Shown: in pieces, positions 8,174 through 15,939 of the stretch
Layout: the number at the start of each line of letters is the position of its first letter
Numbering within the stretch: position 1 is the first letter of the stretch
Assembly (NCBI GenBank): GCA_937123825.1
Contig: CAKZKQ010000549.1
Location: 1-39,776, forward strand
Direction of reading: 5' to 3'
Origin: an uncultured Pseudomonadota bacterium
GTDB lineage: Bacteria > Myxococcota_A > Bradymonadia > Bradymonadales > GCA-2716585
Length of the DNA: 39,776 nucleotides
Notes under the pieces: generated by a model
Database searches by the model: none
What the model saw: the letters and a program-made list of their open reading frames with translations, nothing else
What the model was told of the DNA's origin: nothing
Made by a program: the position numbers and the translations under genes

Positions 8174-8696
8174 CGGCCCAATTGCCTCCTGACCCGCTTT
8201 GACCCCGGGTCAACTCTTTGTGTTGAACAAAGGCCTGCGTCTCGGCCTCCTCGGCGCGCGCAGTACGCTGACGCTCCTGCTCCTGCCAGGCGGCCTGATG
8301 TCGCCTTGACGCCTCGGCCATACGCTGCGCCTCGGCGACCTTCTGGTGGAGGGTCGATTCATCCCTCGCCAGACGTTGCACCGCCTTGTCGCGCGTCTGT
8401 GCCTCAGTGCGTGCCTCTTCAATCCGGTCGAGCAAGGCCCGCTCTTCTTCGGCAAAGAGACGGCTCTGCGCCACCGTAAAACCCTGCGCCTGACGTCTGG
8501 CCAGGCGATCCCGAAAGTCGTCGTGTTCAACCTGGGCCTGCTCCAAACGCACGCGCGCCTCAGCAGCACCCCCTTGCGCCACGCGGTGCTCTGCGCACAC
8601 GCGGCCCAATTCACCGCGCAGCGCCGTCAATTCGCGCTCGCGCAGGTCCAACAACATCCCCAGCGGATAACCCTTCTCTGACTTCCGTGTCCCCAT
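8160..8696 (-). CDS. Coiled-coil protein, FliJ/YscO-like
   Basis: The start is placed at the ATG at 8696 (178 residues), because the upstream extension to 8891 looks non-coding. The protein is nearly all charged helix. Its opening, YPLGMLLDLRERELTALRGEL, resembles the start of FliJ/YscO proteins (the central stalk and chaperone-escort of flagellar and type III export), and its length fits. The rest has Glu/Arg/Ala/Gln heptads with no enzymatic motif. No other flagellar or type III gene is nearby, so the family assignment is tentative. Its stop overlaps the recD2 start, which suggests co-transcription rather than a shared function. Confidence 0.5.
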   Translation of the reverse strand: MGTRKSEKGYPLGMLLDLRERELTALRGELGRVCAEHRVAQGGAAEARVRLEQAQVEHDDFRDRLARRQAQGFTVAQSRLFAEEERALLDRIEEARTEAQTRDKAVQRLARDESTLHQKVAEAQRMAEASRRHQAAWQEQERQRTARAEEAETQAFVQHKELTRGQSGSGGNWADESS

Positions 8697-8987
8697 CAAG
8701 GCTTCTTCGATCCCCAACGCTGGCGCGCAGGCGAGCTTTCGCCGCCTTCGCGCCCCCAATGCCATCGCACCACGGTGCACTGGTGCCTCATCGCTCAAAT
8801 CATGTGCTGTTGTGAGAGGCTCAAAGGCACACAAACGCCCCGGCCAACAAGAAAGAGCAGTTCCCTTAAAAGGATCCCGAACACCCATCACAAAAAGTGT
8901 TTTTGAAGCCTCTCAAGGGAAGAATGACTGTACTGCAATTTTGAGCAGATGTCAAAGCCTCAGACCCCAGAAGTCATCCTCCAGGGA
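8697..8987. other. Gap; right-hand boundary of GC-rich core
   Basis: About 290 bp upstream of the coiled-coil gene. I see no gene, hairpin or clear promoter. Composition shifts from GC-rich to more mixed near 8880-8950, which marks the approximate left edge of the AT-rich island. Confidence 0.4.
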
Positions 8988-9043
8988 GTGGCCGATGGCG
9001 GTGGGGTAGGGGCTGTTACAGCGTGGGTTTACGGTGGTGTGAG
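8988..9043 (-). repeat. 56-bp cassette-end repeat, copy 1
   Basis: It matches 10363-10418 at 49 of 56 positions without gaps. It lies about 130 bp beyond the stop of the lipoprotein gene at 9176-9904, the same relative side as copy 2 to the lipoprotein gene at 10528-11364. In one minus-strand frame both copies stay open and encode similar peptides (here HTTVNPRCNSPYPTAIGHS). Confidence 0.8.
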
Positions 9044-9175
9044 AGCAAAGCGAAGGGGGGAGGGGAAGAAAAGAGTCCAGTTCATGTGGTGGTGTTGTAT
9101 ATGACGAAGGACGATGGTTGCCCTTTCAGGGAGTGGGTGGAGTCCATATCCCCAATGCTCAACTGTCAAAAGGAT

Positions 9176-9904
9176 TCAATCGTCAGGTGAGTCTTCACCT
9201 TCGTCATCCTCGGGAGGATCGTCGTTAGGTACGAAAGGAGCTGGGGGAGGGCATTCTTCCAAACGTGCGAAAATCGCGTCACTACGGGTTTTGTCTGCGG
9301 GCCGCTCATCAGGGCAAACGTCCTCAAAGTTGGCCATAGCTTCGATGCTTTGACGCGAGAGTTCTTCAAATGAACCTGGCAACTGTATTTTTTTATCACC
9401 ACGTGGTGGCTCGGGTTCCAAGTTGGTTGGCTCAACAGGCAAACAGAAACCAACCCATGGACGCCCCTCCACAAAACGGAGGATGGCAATAAAAGTGCCA
9501 GACTCTAGACAGCTCTCTGTTTCGAATCCAATTTCAGGCATGGATACTGTTGTTAGTTCTGGCAAACTTTTTCCAGCAGCAACTCCAAGCACTTCAGCTT
9601 CGGATACAAATGTGCGCGCAAAAGATGACTCGCCGGCACACTCGTAATCGTACTCTGAAAGCCGGTAGTCAGAAGTACGAAGTAGAGCCAATGAATGTGC
9701 GCCATTGACTAAATCACAGACATCAAGGGTGGAGTCACAATCGCCATCGCAGTCACTGTCACCATCAGGGCTGGAGTATTCAAAGAAAGAGGATCCGCTG
9801 AGGTTTTGACCAGCCTGGACGATTTTCACGTCATCTTTTTCAGAACAACCCAGTAGGGAGACGGCCAACATCAGGGTGAGGGAGGCCATGGAATAACACT
9901 TCAT
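9176..9904 (-). CDS. Island lipoprotein, cassette copy 2
   Basis: 242 residues starting at the ATG at 9904, with AGGAG 7 nt upstream. It has a lipoprotein signal with lipobox LLGC (Cys about residue 20). A short Asp/Cys run near residues 46-60 (DGDSDCDGDCDS) resembles a calcium-loop or disulfide knot, and the C-terminus is strongly acidic and Pro-rich. A central block (SGTFIAILRFVEGR...) and the following helix (SFEELSRQSIEAM) match the layout of the lipoprotein at 10528-11364 (GQEFIAALTFDDNN..., SLAEFYSAVENV), which suggests divergent paralogues. It sits 21 nt behind a decayed protease remnant. Function is unknown. Confidence 0.7.
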   Translation of the reverse strand: MKCYSMASLTLMLAVSLLGCSEKDDVKIVQAGQNLSGSSFFEYSSPDGDSDCDGDCDSTLDVCDLVNGAHSLALLRTSDYRLSEYDYECAGESSFARTFVSEAEVLGVAAGKSLPELTTVSMPEIGFETESCLESGTFIAILRFVEGRPWVGFCLPVEPTNLEPEPPRGDKKIQLPGSFEELSRQSIEAMANFEDVCPDERPADKTRSDAIFARLEECPPPAPFVPNDDPPEDDEGEDSPDD

Positions 9905-9925
9905 GATAAATCTCCTGGCAGAGGC

Positions 9926-10289
9926 TCAGTCTTGTTCAGCCCAATAGATCAGGGCGTCACGTTGGTTGTCCTCGTTATCGTAGATCCACGTGGGGGCACC
10001 AAGGACATCATCGCGATCCACTGTTGTGGTTGTCCACGATGAGTAAGGGCTTGATGGGTTGTCGTTTTTGGACATGATCACCACATCCCCTCTATTGGTG
10101 GAACTCATGTCTTTGAAGCCCATAACAAGCTGCTCCGCATGTGGATTGATTTGGTTGACCACGCAAACTGATCCTGGTTACCCACATGCCATAGGGGTTC
10201 TTCTTTCGATGAGAAGCCCCGCTCCTGGTTTGCGACATAAACAATACTGAATACGCGTCGCAAACTGCTTGGGAAACCTTGTGGTCATT
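9926..10289 (-). pseudogene. Decayed protease C-terminal remnant, cassette copy 2
   Basis: Two overlapping minus-strand frames look like one protein split by a frameshift near 10140-10160. The upstream part reads VYVANQERGFSSKEEPLWHV...FAWSTKSIH, and the downstream part (9926-10162) continues INPHAEQLVMGFKDM...SSPYSSWTTT to IYWAEQD. The downstream part aligns by eye with the C-terminus of the intact protease at 11375-13075 (KFWLAIKEF...GTSWTIEKS). The zinc-binding N-terminal region is absent, and a stop codon lies just upstream near 10290. A remnant of the intact gene's promoter lies immediately before it. Confidence 0.55.
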
Positions 10290-10342
10290 CTTTGAATGTG
10301 AGTTAACCCTCATTGGGTCGAGCTCTTATTATTTTGTTGGTG
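10283..10342 (-). promoter_or_regulatory. Cassette promoter box, copy 2 (degenerate)
   Basis: This is 60 bp aligned without gaps to 13298-13357 (47 of 60 identical). Conserved parts are the block TCTTATTATTTTGTTGGTG, the block AACCCTCATTGG, and GGTCAT at the other end. On the minus strand the -35 is TTAACT (versus TTGACT in copy 1), with CACAAG in place of a proper -10. The promoter is therefore probably weakened, matching the decay of the gene behind it. Confidence 0.55.
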
Positions 10343-10362
10343 GAAGAGACTTCCTCTTAGGG

Positions 10363-10418
10363 GTGGCCGACTGCGGTGGGGTAAGGGCTGTCGCAGCGTG
10401 GGTTGACGGCGGTGTGAG
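10363..10418 (-). repeat. 56-bp cassette-end repeat, copy 2
   Basis: 49 of 56 positions match 8988-9043. On the minus strand it falls inside a 30-codon ORF (ATG at about 10450, stop TAA at about 10361) ending in HTAVNPRCDSPYPTAVGHP. Differences from copy 1 in that frame are conservative (D/N, V/I, A/T, P/S). It ends only 20 bp before the next cassette's promoter box, so it marks the cassette junction. Confidence 0.8.
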
Positions 10419-10527
10419 GGTTAAGGTCTTCGCGGTGTGACTTGGGCATTCTGGGCCTCACCTTTGGTTTCAGACCATCATGCCACACCTCTAAGCGGGG
10501 TGAACTTTCAGGCGCCGCGTTCCACCT

Positions 10528-11364
10528 CTATTCTTGTGAGAGCACACATCTCGCCGCCCAGTTTTCAGGTCTAAGAGTGCCTTGTCTTACATCCTCTGAT
10601 TCTCCCAGAGACACATTTTCGACGGCACTGTAGAACTCCGCCAGCGACATTTGACGAACGAACAAATCTGGCCACTCTCCGGGGCATGATTGCGAGTATG
10701 CAGGGAAAACGACTTCATCTATGACTTGGAACAAGCCATACGACAAAACCATTCTGTCATTGTTGTCGTCAAACGTTAATGCCGCAATGAATTCTTGTCC
10801 ATGATGTACTGAAGTACCTTCTCTGACCCACTCGTAGTCAGTAGGTCCTTCACCTGTAGATCTTATATGATTTTGCCAGGAATCGAGTGGTCTTGCGCCA
10901 ACGTTAAATGTTACCGTATCTCTCTGAACTGCGCGAGTGTTGGATTTTATTGTCGTTACATCGTTTAGTGTTATCTCTAAGCCTGGGACGATCAATCCTT
11001 CACATGAGGTTGTGAGTTCGTCACCTAGTCTGACTGTAAACAAAGGATCTCTTGTTTGGATAATGTTTGAAACAGTTCCGTGTACAATAATATCAACTCT
11101 GCCCATTAAGGGTTCAAGTTCAATCATTTGTCCAGAGCAGTCGCCACCATCAACCACTCCGGGAGCAGGATAGTCAGAGGGCAGCTCAATTAGGTCTTTG
11201 TCTTGTTCTGTGCTTTCGTTGGTGTTTTCACTTTGTGAGCCATTTGTGCTGTTAGACCCTCCCGAGTGTTTTGTTTTCGAACTGTCTTGTGGAGTGCAAG
11301 ACATGCTCAAGAGTATAGTGAATGTGAAAATGAGTGACAAGTTTGCTGTTTTTTGGTTTTTCAT
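10528..11364 (-). CDS. Island lipoprotein, cassette copy 1
   Basis: 278 residues. The ATG at 11364 has GAGG 8 nt upstream and lies only 10 nt after the protease stop, so the two form an operon. It has a lipoprotein signal with lipobox SMSC (Cys about residue 23), then a Ser/Asn/Thr/Glu-rich linker to about residue 60. The remainder is mostly beta-strand-like, with a few cysteines (DCSGQM, TSCEGL, SCPGEW, ARCV) that could form disulfides. The middle (HGQEFIAALTFDDNN) parallels the lipoprotein at 9176-9904. AT-rich codon use sets it apart from the core genes. No known family; a surface partner, inhibitor or anchor for the protease is inference. Confidence 0.72.
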   Translation of the reverse strand: MKNQKTANLSLIFTFTILLSMSCTPQDSSKTKHSGGSNSTNGSQSENTNESTEQDKDLIELPSDYPAPGVVDGGDCSGQMIELEPLMGRVDIIVHGTVSNIIQTRDPLFTVRLGDELTTSCEGLIVPGLEITLNDVTTIKSNTRAVQRDTVTFNVGARPLDSWQNHIRSTGEGPTDYEWVREGTSVHHGQEFIAALTFDDNNDRMVLSYGLFQVIDEVVFPAYSQSCPGEWPDLFVRQMSLAEFYSAVENVSLGESEDVRQGTLRPENWAARCVLSQE

Positions 11365-11374
11365 TTCTAATTCC

Positions 11375-13075
11375 TCAGTAGTTCCTTATTACTATGTTGG
11401 ATGAGCCGTTCTCTGTTCCCACTGCGTCAGGTCCAACCATGACTGCGTTGAGACTTTTTTCGATAGTCCAAGATGTCCCATCTAGTGAACTATAAAAGCT
11501 CACCTCACTGTTTTCGAACTCTTTAATGGCCAGCCAAAACTTACCTCCAGCAGAATCTGTATCCTGTTGATACCACGCTGCGATGTCTGATGCTGTTTGG
11601 ATGTTTGTATTTAATTCATATATGCTGGGTAAGATTATGGTGAAGCCCGTAGGTGTAGTTAAAAGGTCAAAGAGACTCACATGAACTCTGCTAAGTAAAT
11701 CATCTTCAGGTACATAGGCTACTAAGCAATCTCTGCCTCCAATACCCTTGTTTAAAGCGCAAGCAATACCTACGCCGACGTCTGATGTTTTGCCAATGTC
11801 AATTGGTGTCGGTAGTGTTTCTGAATCTACTCTTCCTGGAGATATGTAAAGAGTTCGATTTAGTGTTGTCTCTGGTGCATGTTCAGCCCAGGCGAAAATA
11901 GTTCTGCTAATTTTATCGCTGTAAGCAGTAGAGATTCGGCGAGCAGAATAGGCTCCCCTAGTATCTGTACAGGTGTAGAATCCTGTCATTGTTTCACAAA
12001 CATCTAGACCAGGACTGCTGAATGTGACAGTTTCGCCAGCAACACTGATTCTTCTTGCCTGAGCCCATGGTGCTGAAGTGTTATCTGATTGATCAAAATG
12101 GTTTCCATAGTATATGCGAACATCATCGTTTTCTTCTTTCCAAACAGTGACTTTTGGAGCGTTAGATGCGGAGACAGCATCTCCTGAGATGCAGGCTCCG
12201 TGAGCAACGTATCTCAAACAAACACTGTCGATGTGCGCAACCTTTTTGGTTCCGAATGTTAAATCTCCAAAAGAACTCTTGATTGCTTCTTTATGAGTAT
12301 ACGAAACTGTCGTCGTATTGACTAGGCCATTGCTCACTGTGTTGCTGAAATGTTCTATGTCACCGAAATCACTTCGGGTTCTAAATCCTCCGTGCTGTTC
12401 TGAACATACGATGTCGTATTCGTATAGGTCCCTTCTGTTATCTCTGAAAACAGCATTGGAGTTTGTGTTTGCTGTGGTTTGTAGTGCGGCGGCATCAGTG
12501 GATTTACTCGGGTGCCATACATTAAATGTATGTCCGAATTCGTGGACAGCAGTAGAGAGAAAGTCGAATTCTGTACTTGTTGCAATTCCCATTGTCCAAT
12601 TGTATGGACTGCCAGCATTGTTTTCTGCACCAAACTTTATGCTGAAAACTGAACCTTCGTCATTAGAGTCTAGGCAGCGGGGTTCAGCTCTAGCAAAAAC
12701 TCCTGTTTTGACCATTAAAACGACTGATGTTGAGTGACCTGACGTACCTCCTGATGCACAATCAACCTTCTTTTCAGCAGCTTCTCCCAGTGTAGTTCTT
12801 CCTTGATAAACAAAGATTCCAGATCTTCCGTTTTGATTCCACGTCTCAGATGCAGAGACAATAGCAGCTTCTATTTCATCCGCGTCATATCCATATTGAA
12901 CGAATGAGTCTGTGTTTATTTTGTAGAATCTTGGTGTGTTTGTTTTTGAGAATGATGTTCCGTCCGGGTCGTTGGCTGAGAATTCTTCGCATGATATCTG
13001 ACCGTTTGCATGGTTGATGTGTAGAGTTAAAGTGGATAATATGGTGACTGTATACAAAGTTAAACGAATGTCCAT
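11375..13075 (-). CDS. Secreted metzincin-like zinc protease
   Basis: The start is the ATG at 13075 (566 residues): it gives a clean signal peptide (residues 1-25, ending HANG) and has AAAGGAGG about 13 nt upstream. The region before the zinc site (FYKINTDSFVQYGYDADEIEAAI...ETWN) resembles matrixin-like catalytic domains. The zinc motif is HEFGHTFNVWH (178-188): HExxH plus a third His, with Asn where metzincins usually have Gly. No Met-turn methionine is visible in the next 60 residues. The C-terminal 280 residues look like beta-propeller or BNR-type strands (FAWAEH, AAWYQQD, FWLAIKEF). Codon use is AT-rich. It is followed after 10 nt by a lipoprotein gene. Confidence 0.8.
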   Translation of the reverse strand: MDIRLTLYTVTILSTLTLHINHANGQISCEEFSANDPDGTSFSKTNTPRFYKINTDSFVQYGYDADEIEAAIVSASETWNQNGRSGIFVYQGRTTLGEAAEKKVDCASGGTSGHSTSVVLMVKTGVFARAEPRCLDSNDEGSVFSIKFGAENNAGSPYNWTMGIATSTEFDFLSTAVHEFGHTFNVWHPSKSTDAAALQTTANTNSNAVFRDNRRDLYEYDIVCSEQHGGFRTRSDFGDIEHFSNTVSNGLVNTTTVSYTHKEAIKSSFGDLTFGTKKVAHIDSVCLRYVAHGACISGDAVSASNAPKVTVWKEENDDVRIYYGNHFDQSDNTSAPWAQARRISVAGETVTFSSPGLDVCETMTGFYTCTDTRGAYSARRISTAYSDKISRTIFAWAEHAPETTLNRTLYISPGRVDSETLPTPIDIGKTSDVGVGIACALNKGIGGRDCLVAYVPEDDLLSRVHVSLFDLLTTPTGFTIILPSIYELNTNIQTASDIAAWYQQDTDSAGGKFWLAIKEFENSEVSFYSSLDGTSWTIEKSLNAVMVGPDAVGTENGSSNIVIRNY

Positions 13076-13292
13076 AGTATTAAAAAAGCCTCCTTTGGCT
13101 TGTGTGTTTTTACACTTTAGGTGAAGCGGGGCGCTTGTAGGTTGATATCTTCTTTGACTCCATCCACGTCGTCTGTGACAGAGTTGAGTTGGTGTCAATC
13201 TAAACGCGCTCCGTTCTCTTATAAGAACCATTGCTTTCAGTTTGTGACAAAATCATTCACATACAACGAGTAAAATTGTGAATGATTGGTTC

Positions 13293-13321
13293 ATTATGGT
13301 CATCGTTTATTAGCAAGTCAA
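13293..13321 (-). promoter_or_regulatory. Sigma70-type promoter for protease cassette copy 1
   Basis: On the minus strand TTGACT (13316-13321) and CATAAT (13293-13298) are separated by exactly 17 nt, a near-consensus promoter. The expected start is near 13286, giving a leader of about 210 nt before the protease ATG. It lies within the 60-bp box (13298-13357) shared with the second cassette, which also carries an AT-rich upstream element (TTATTATTTTG). Confidence 0.65.
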
Positions 13322-13357
13322 CCCTCATTGGTGCGATTTCTTATTATTTTGTTGGTG
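13298..13357 (-). repeat. Cassette promoter box, copy 1
   Basis: 60-bp ungapped match (47 of 60) to 10283-10342. The most conserved segments are the 19-bp TCTTATTATTTTGTTGGTG and the 12-bp AACCCTCATTGG upstream of and at the -35. Their conservation outside the promoter hexamers suggests an activator or operator site shared by both cassettes, or simply recent common descent. Confidence 0.6.
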
Positions 13358-13815
13358 TGTTGACAGAAGAGATTGGAGTTAGTGATGGCGCTTGACGTAA
13401 GTTCAGGTGAAGAAAGGCTTTACGTTGAAGCCTCAACCGACTCATCACACAAGAGCCCCTTTGCAGCACCCTGGACGCCAGAATTTGGAGTTGGAGGCCG
13501 ATGAGATGGGCCTGGAGGAGGGGTTTTATGCTTCATCAGGGCACGATGGCTGCCATCGCGACCAAGACTCAAAAGGAACGCCCACAACCGAAGACAACCA
13601 CTGACCTCGCAAGTTCCCATCCCCTCAATCTTACTGACCACAAAGACATTTTTTATCGCCTTTGACGCCGTAGTCATCGAGGTAGGGTGCCGGTCTATCG
13701 CGCGGGACAGGCCAAGGTTGGCTGGGCAAATGGCTTCAAGCCTTGCCAGCCCTAAACCCTGCCCATGGTCGTGTCTTCAGGAGGACTCTTGTGGGACTCA
13801 CGGGCGGGCGTCGTG
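13358..13815. other. Intergenic gap, island right edge
   Basis: No gene could be supported. Small ORFs on both strands lack ribosome sites and family features. Composition returns to GC-rich across this stretch. A nested stem (GGCTGGGCAA near 13727 with TTGCCAGCC near 13750) could fold, but has no U-run and is not convincing as a terminator. Confidence 0.4.
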
Positions 13816-14880
13816 TCACTCGGGGGCGACGACGTTGATGGTGAAGGTCGTGGTCTGGCCAAGCCAGGTGACGTTGATGGTGGCCTCGCCGGTGTTGAGG
13901 GGCTGGAGGGTGAAGGCGCGGCCGTTGGCCAGGATTCGGGCCAGATCGTCGTCGCCTTCTTCTTCGCCGTTGGCGTTGGCGGGCGTGGCGCCGATCTCCA
14001 GCACTCCGGCGGCGTCTTCACCGGCCACGATCTCCAGCGGCTCGGTGCCCGCGCCCACCACGTAGGTGCCATCTTCAAGGTAGGCCGCCAGGTGCATCAG
14101 GTGGGTCTGGCCCGCTTCAAGCTCCAGGGCGGCGTCGGCCGGCGAGGGGCCCACGTCGTCGGTGTGGCCGTAGAGCTGCACGGTGGCCACGTCCGCTTCG
14201 GTGACGGTCTGGAAGTCGATGGTGACCTCGTCGCGGGTCAGCGAGAAGGCCTCGGGGGCCAGACCGCTGCGCAGCGTGGCAAAGTCGCTGGAGTCCTGGG
14301 GCGAAATGGTCGCCTCGGTGTTGGCCGACAGGCTCCAGTCATGGGCGCTGAAGCCGGTCAGGCGCTGGCCGCTGGCGTCGCGGTACGAGGCAAAGACCTC
14401 CAGGGGAGAGTCGGGCAGCAGCGCCATGCCCCCCTGGCCCAGCACGTGGTCGGGCAGGGCCAGCAGCGGCGTCCAGGGCAGCAGCGTCACCTCGACCTCG
14501 GCGGCTTCCTGAACCTCGATGTCGATGAAGTCGCTGACACCGGATGAGTCCAGAACCTCCAGCGTGGCGGTGCCTGGGGCGACGCCGTCGATGACGACCA
14601 CGCCGTCGTTGACGGCGGTGACCTTGAAGATGGCCTCATCGCTGCTGGTGGCTTCGGCCAGTTGAGCGTCCTCACCGTTGCTCTCGATGGCCACCCTCAT
14701 GCGGCCGCCAGCGACCAGCGCGCGGTCAATCTCGTTGTCCAGATCCACTTCCAGGTCCGGGGTCCGGTCAAAGAAGCGGAAGTTGCCCGAACCGCCGCTG
14801 CTGCCAAAGTCGCACGCCGTCACCAGCATCACGGCCACCAACGCCAACAGACCCGCCCTTCTCCAAATCTTCGTCGTCAT
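13816..14880 (-). CDS. Big-2/Ig-like lipoprotein
   Basis: The ATG at 14880 (354 residues) follows GAGAGGG at 8 nt; the extension to 14943 is not needed. It has a lipoprotein signal with lipobox VTAC (Cys about residue 23), then a short Gly/Ser linker. Residues about 50-130 look like a bacterial Ig-like (Big-2-type) domain: VDGVAPGTATLEVLDSSG is the classic 'v.gv.pGtatitv' strand pattern. A similar ending recurs at the C-terminus (LNTGEATINVTWLGQTTTFTI), so two or three Ig-like folds are probable. The likely role is a surface or periplasmic structural or adhesive protein. Confidence 0.75.
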   Translation of the reverse strand: MTTKIWRRAGLLALVAVMLVTACDFGSSGGSGNFRFFDRTPDLEVDLDNEIDRALVAGGRMRVAIESNGEDAQLAEATSSDEAIFKVTAVNDGVVVIDGVAPGTATLEVLDSSGVSDFIDIEVQEAAEVEVTLLPWTPLLALPDHVLGQGGMALLPDSPLEVFASYRDASGQRLTGFSAHDWSLSANTEATISPQDSSDFATLRSGLAPEAFSLTRDEVTIDFQTVTEADVATVQLYGHTDDVGPSPADAALELEAGQTHLMHLAAYLEDGTYVVGAGTEPLEIVAGEDAAGVLEIGATPANANGEEEGDDDLARILANGRAFTLQPLNTGEATINVTWLGQTTTFTINVVAPE

Positions 14881-15257
14881 ATCGCCCGCCCTCTCTTTCA
14901 AACACTTTGGTGAACAATCAGCGTTGACGGTCAACCCGTCCAACCAAGGCTCCTACCACATCCAGATGCCGCCTGTGGCCGATCTGGTCGCCCACAAGTT
15001 GGCCACAAAGCCTGCGTTTGGATGACAAAGCAGATCCCGTGCCAGTCTTGGGGAGCCCCAGGGCGCCTACAGCGTCCTCTATGACGCGCCAACCCGCAAG
15101 ACATTCATGTGACAATGATGTCAGAGGTGGACAATGCGCTGGACAACCTCGATTTCAATGGGTCTGGACCCCGCGCCGATGCTTGACATGATGCCGGGGT
15201 CGGCTTCAATGAATGCTCCATATGGGTTGATGCCCTGCCTCAAGGAGGTGCTCGGTG
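14881..15257. other. Divergent intergenic region
   Basis: 377 bp between the divergent Ig-like and pentapeptide lipoprotein genes. It must contain both promoters, but I could not identify convincing hexamers. The only local structure is a short GGGGAGCCCC palindrome near 15051. Confidence 0.4.
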
Positions 15258-15689
15258 ATGGGATATCGGTGGTGGGTCGCGGCGGCGTGTGTGTTGGTGT
15301 CGCTGACAGGGTGTGGGGACGAGTCTGACGGCGTCCTGGTGATCAACGGATGCCGGATTGAGCCCGGAACCAACTGCAACGACAAGCGCATGGTGGGGGC
15401 CGATCTGGTCAGCGCCGACTTGACCGACGCGGTCCTGCAACGCGTCGTGCTCCAAGACGCCAAAATGGCGTTTGCGACCCTGGTGCGCGCAGATCTCACG
15501 GGGGCCAACATCGCCCGCGCAGATCTCACCGGCGCCGACCTGACCGACGCACAACTCTTTGAGTGCAACCTCTCTGGCACCAACTTCCAGGGCGCCAAAC
15601 TCGACGGCGTCAACTGGAGAGGCTCGGTTTGTCCCGATGGCCAGGAGCCCAGTGAAGCGCGCGGGTGTTTGGACAACCTGGGCTTCTGA
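15258..15689 (+). CDS. Pentapeptide-repeat lipoprotein
   Basis: AAGGAGGT lies 8 nt before the ATG at 15258; a GTG one codon earlier is less well placed. The signal peptide ends in lipobox LTGC (Cys about residue 19). Residues about 45-120 carry about 14 pentapeptide repeats of the A(D/N)LXX type (GADLV SADLT DAVLQ ... RADLT GANIA RADLT GADLT), which fold as a right-handed quadrilateral beta-helix. Cysteines flank the repeat region (NGCRI and SVCPDG...RGCLDN). The repeat fold is certain enough; the function of a lipid-anchored version is unknown. Confidence 0.85.
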   Translation: MGYRWWVAAACVLVSLTGCGDESDGVLVINGCRIEPGTNCNDKRMVGADLVSADLTDAVLQRVVLQDAKMAFATLVRADLTGANIARADLTGADLTDAQLFECNLSGTNFQGAKLDGVNWRGSVCPDGQEPSEARGCLDNLGF

Positions 15690-15939
15690 GCGCTGGCCGA
15701 CTGTCCCCCAGGCTTTGTCAGGCAAAACTTGAAGCGCTTCGGGCTGGAACCGCAGTGTGGTTTGGAGCGCGCTTTCTTGCATGAGTGGGTTAGGGCTGGA
15801 TATCATCAACTCAGAGGTTATCCCAAACTCGACCCAAGGGTGTTGAAAGCAAGCCGTTGTATCCCCCCGACCCCATCGGGGTTTGGTTCCACTTTGCCGA
15901 CACCCGCGCCTTGTGACCTTGTCACCACGGACCGGCCCT

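Noticed and set aside
6101..8479. 792-codon plus-strand open frame
   Set aside because: Lies opposite recD2, which has all helicase motifs. The plus-strand product has no family features.
13407..13677. Small ORFs on both strands right of the island
   Set aside because: No ribosome sites, no family features and mutual overlap; coding is not supported.
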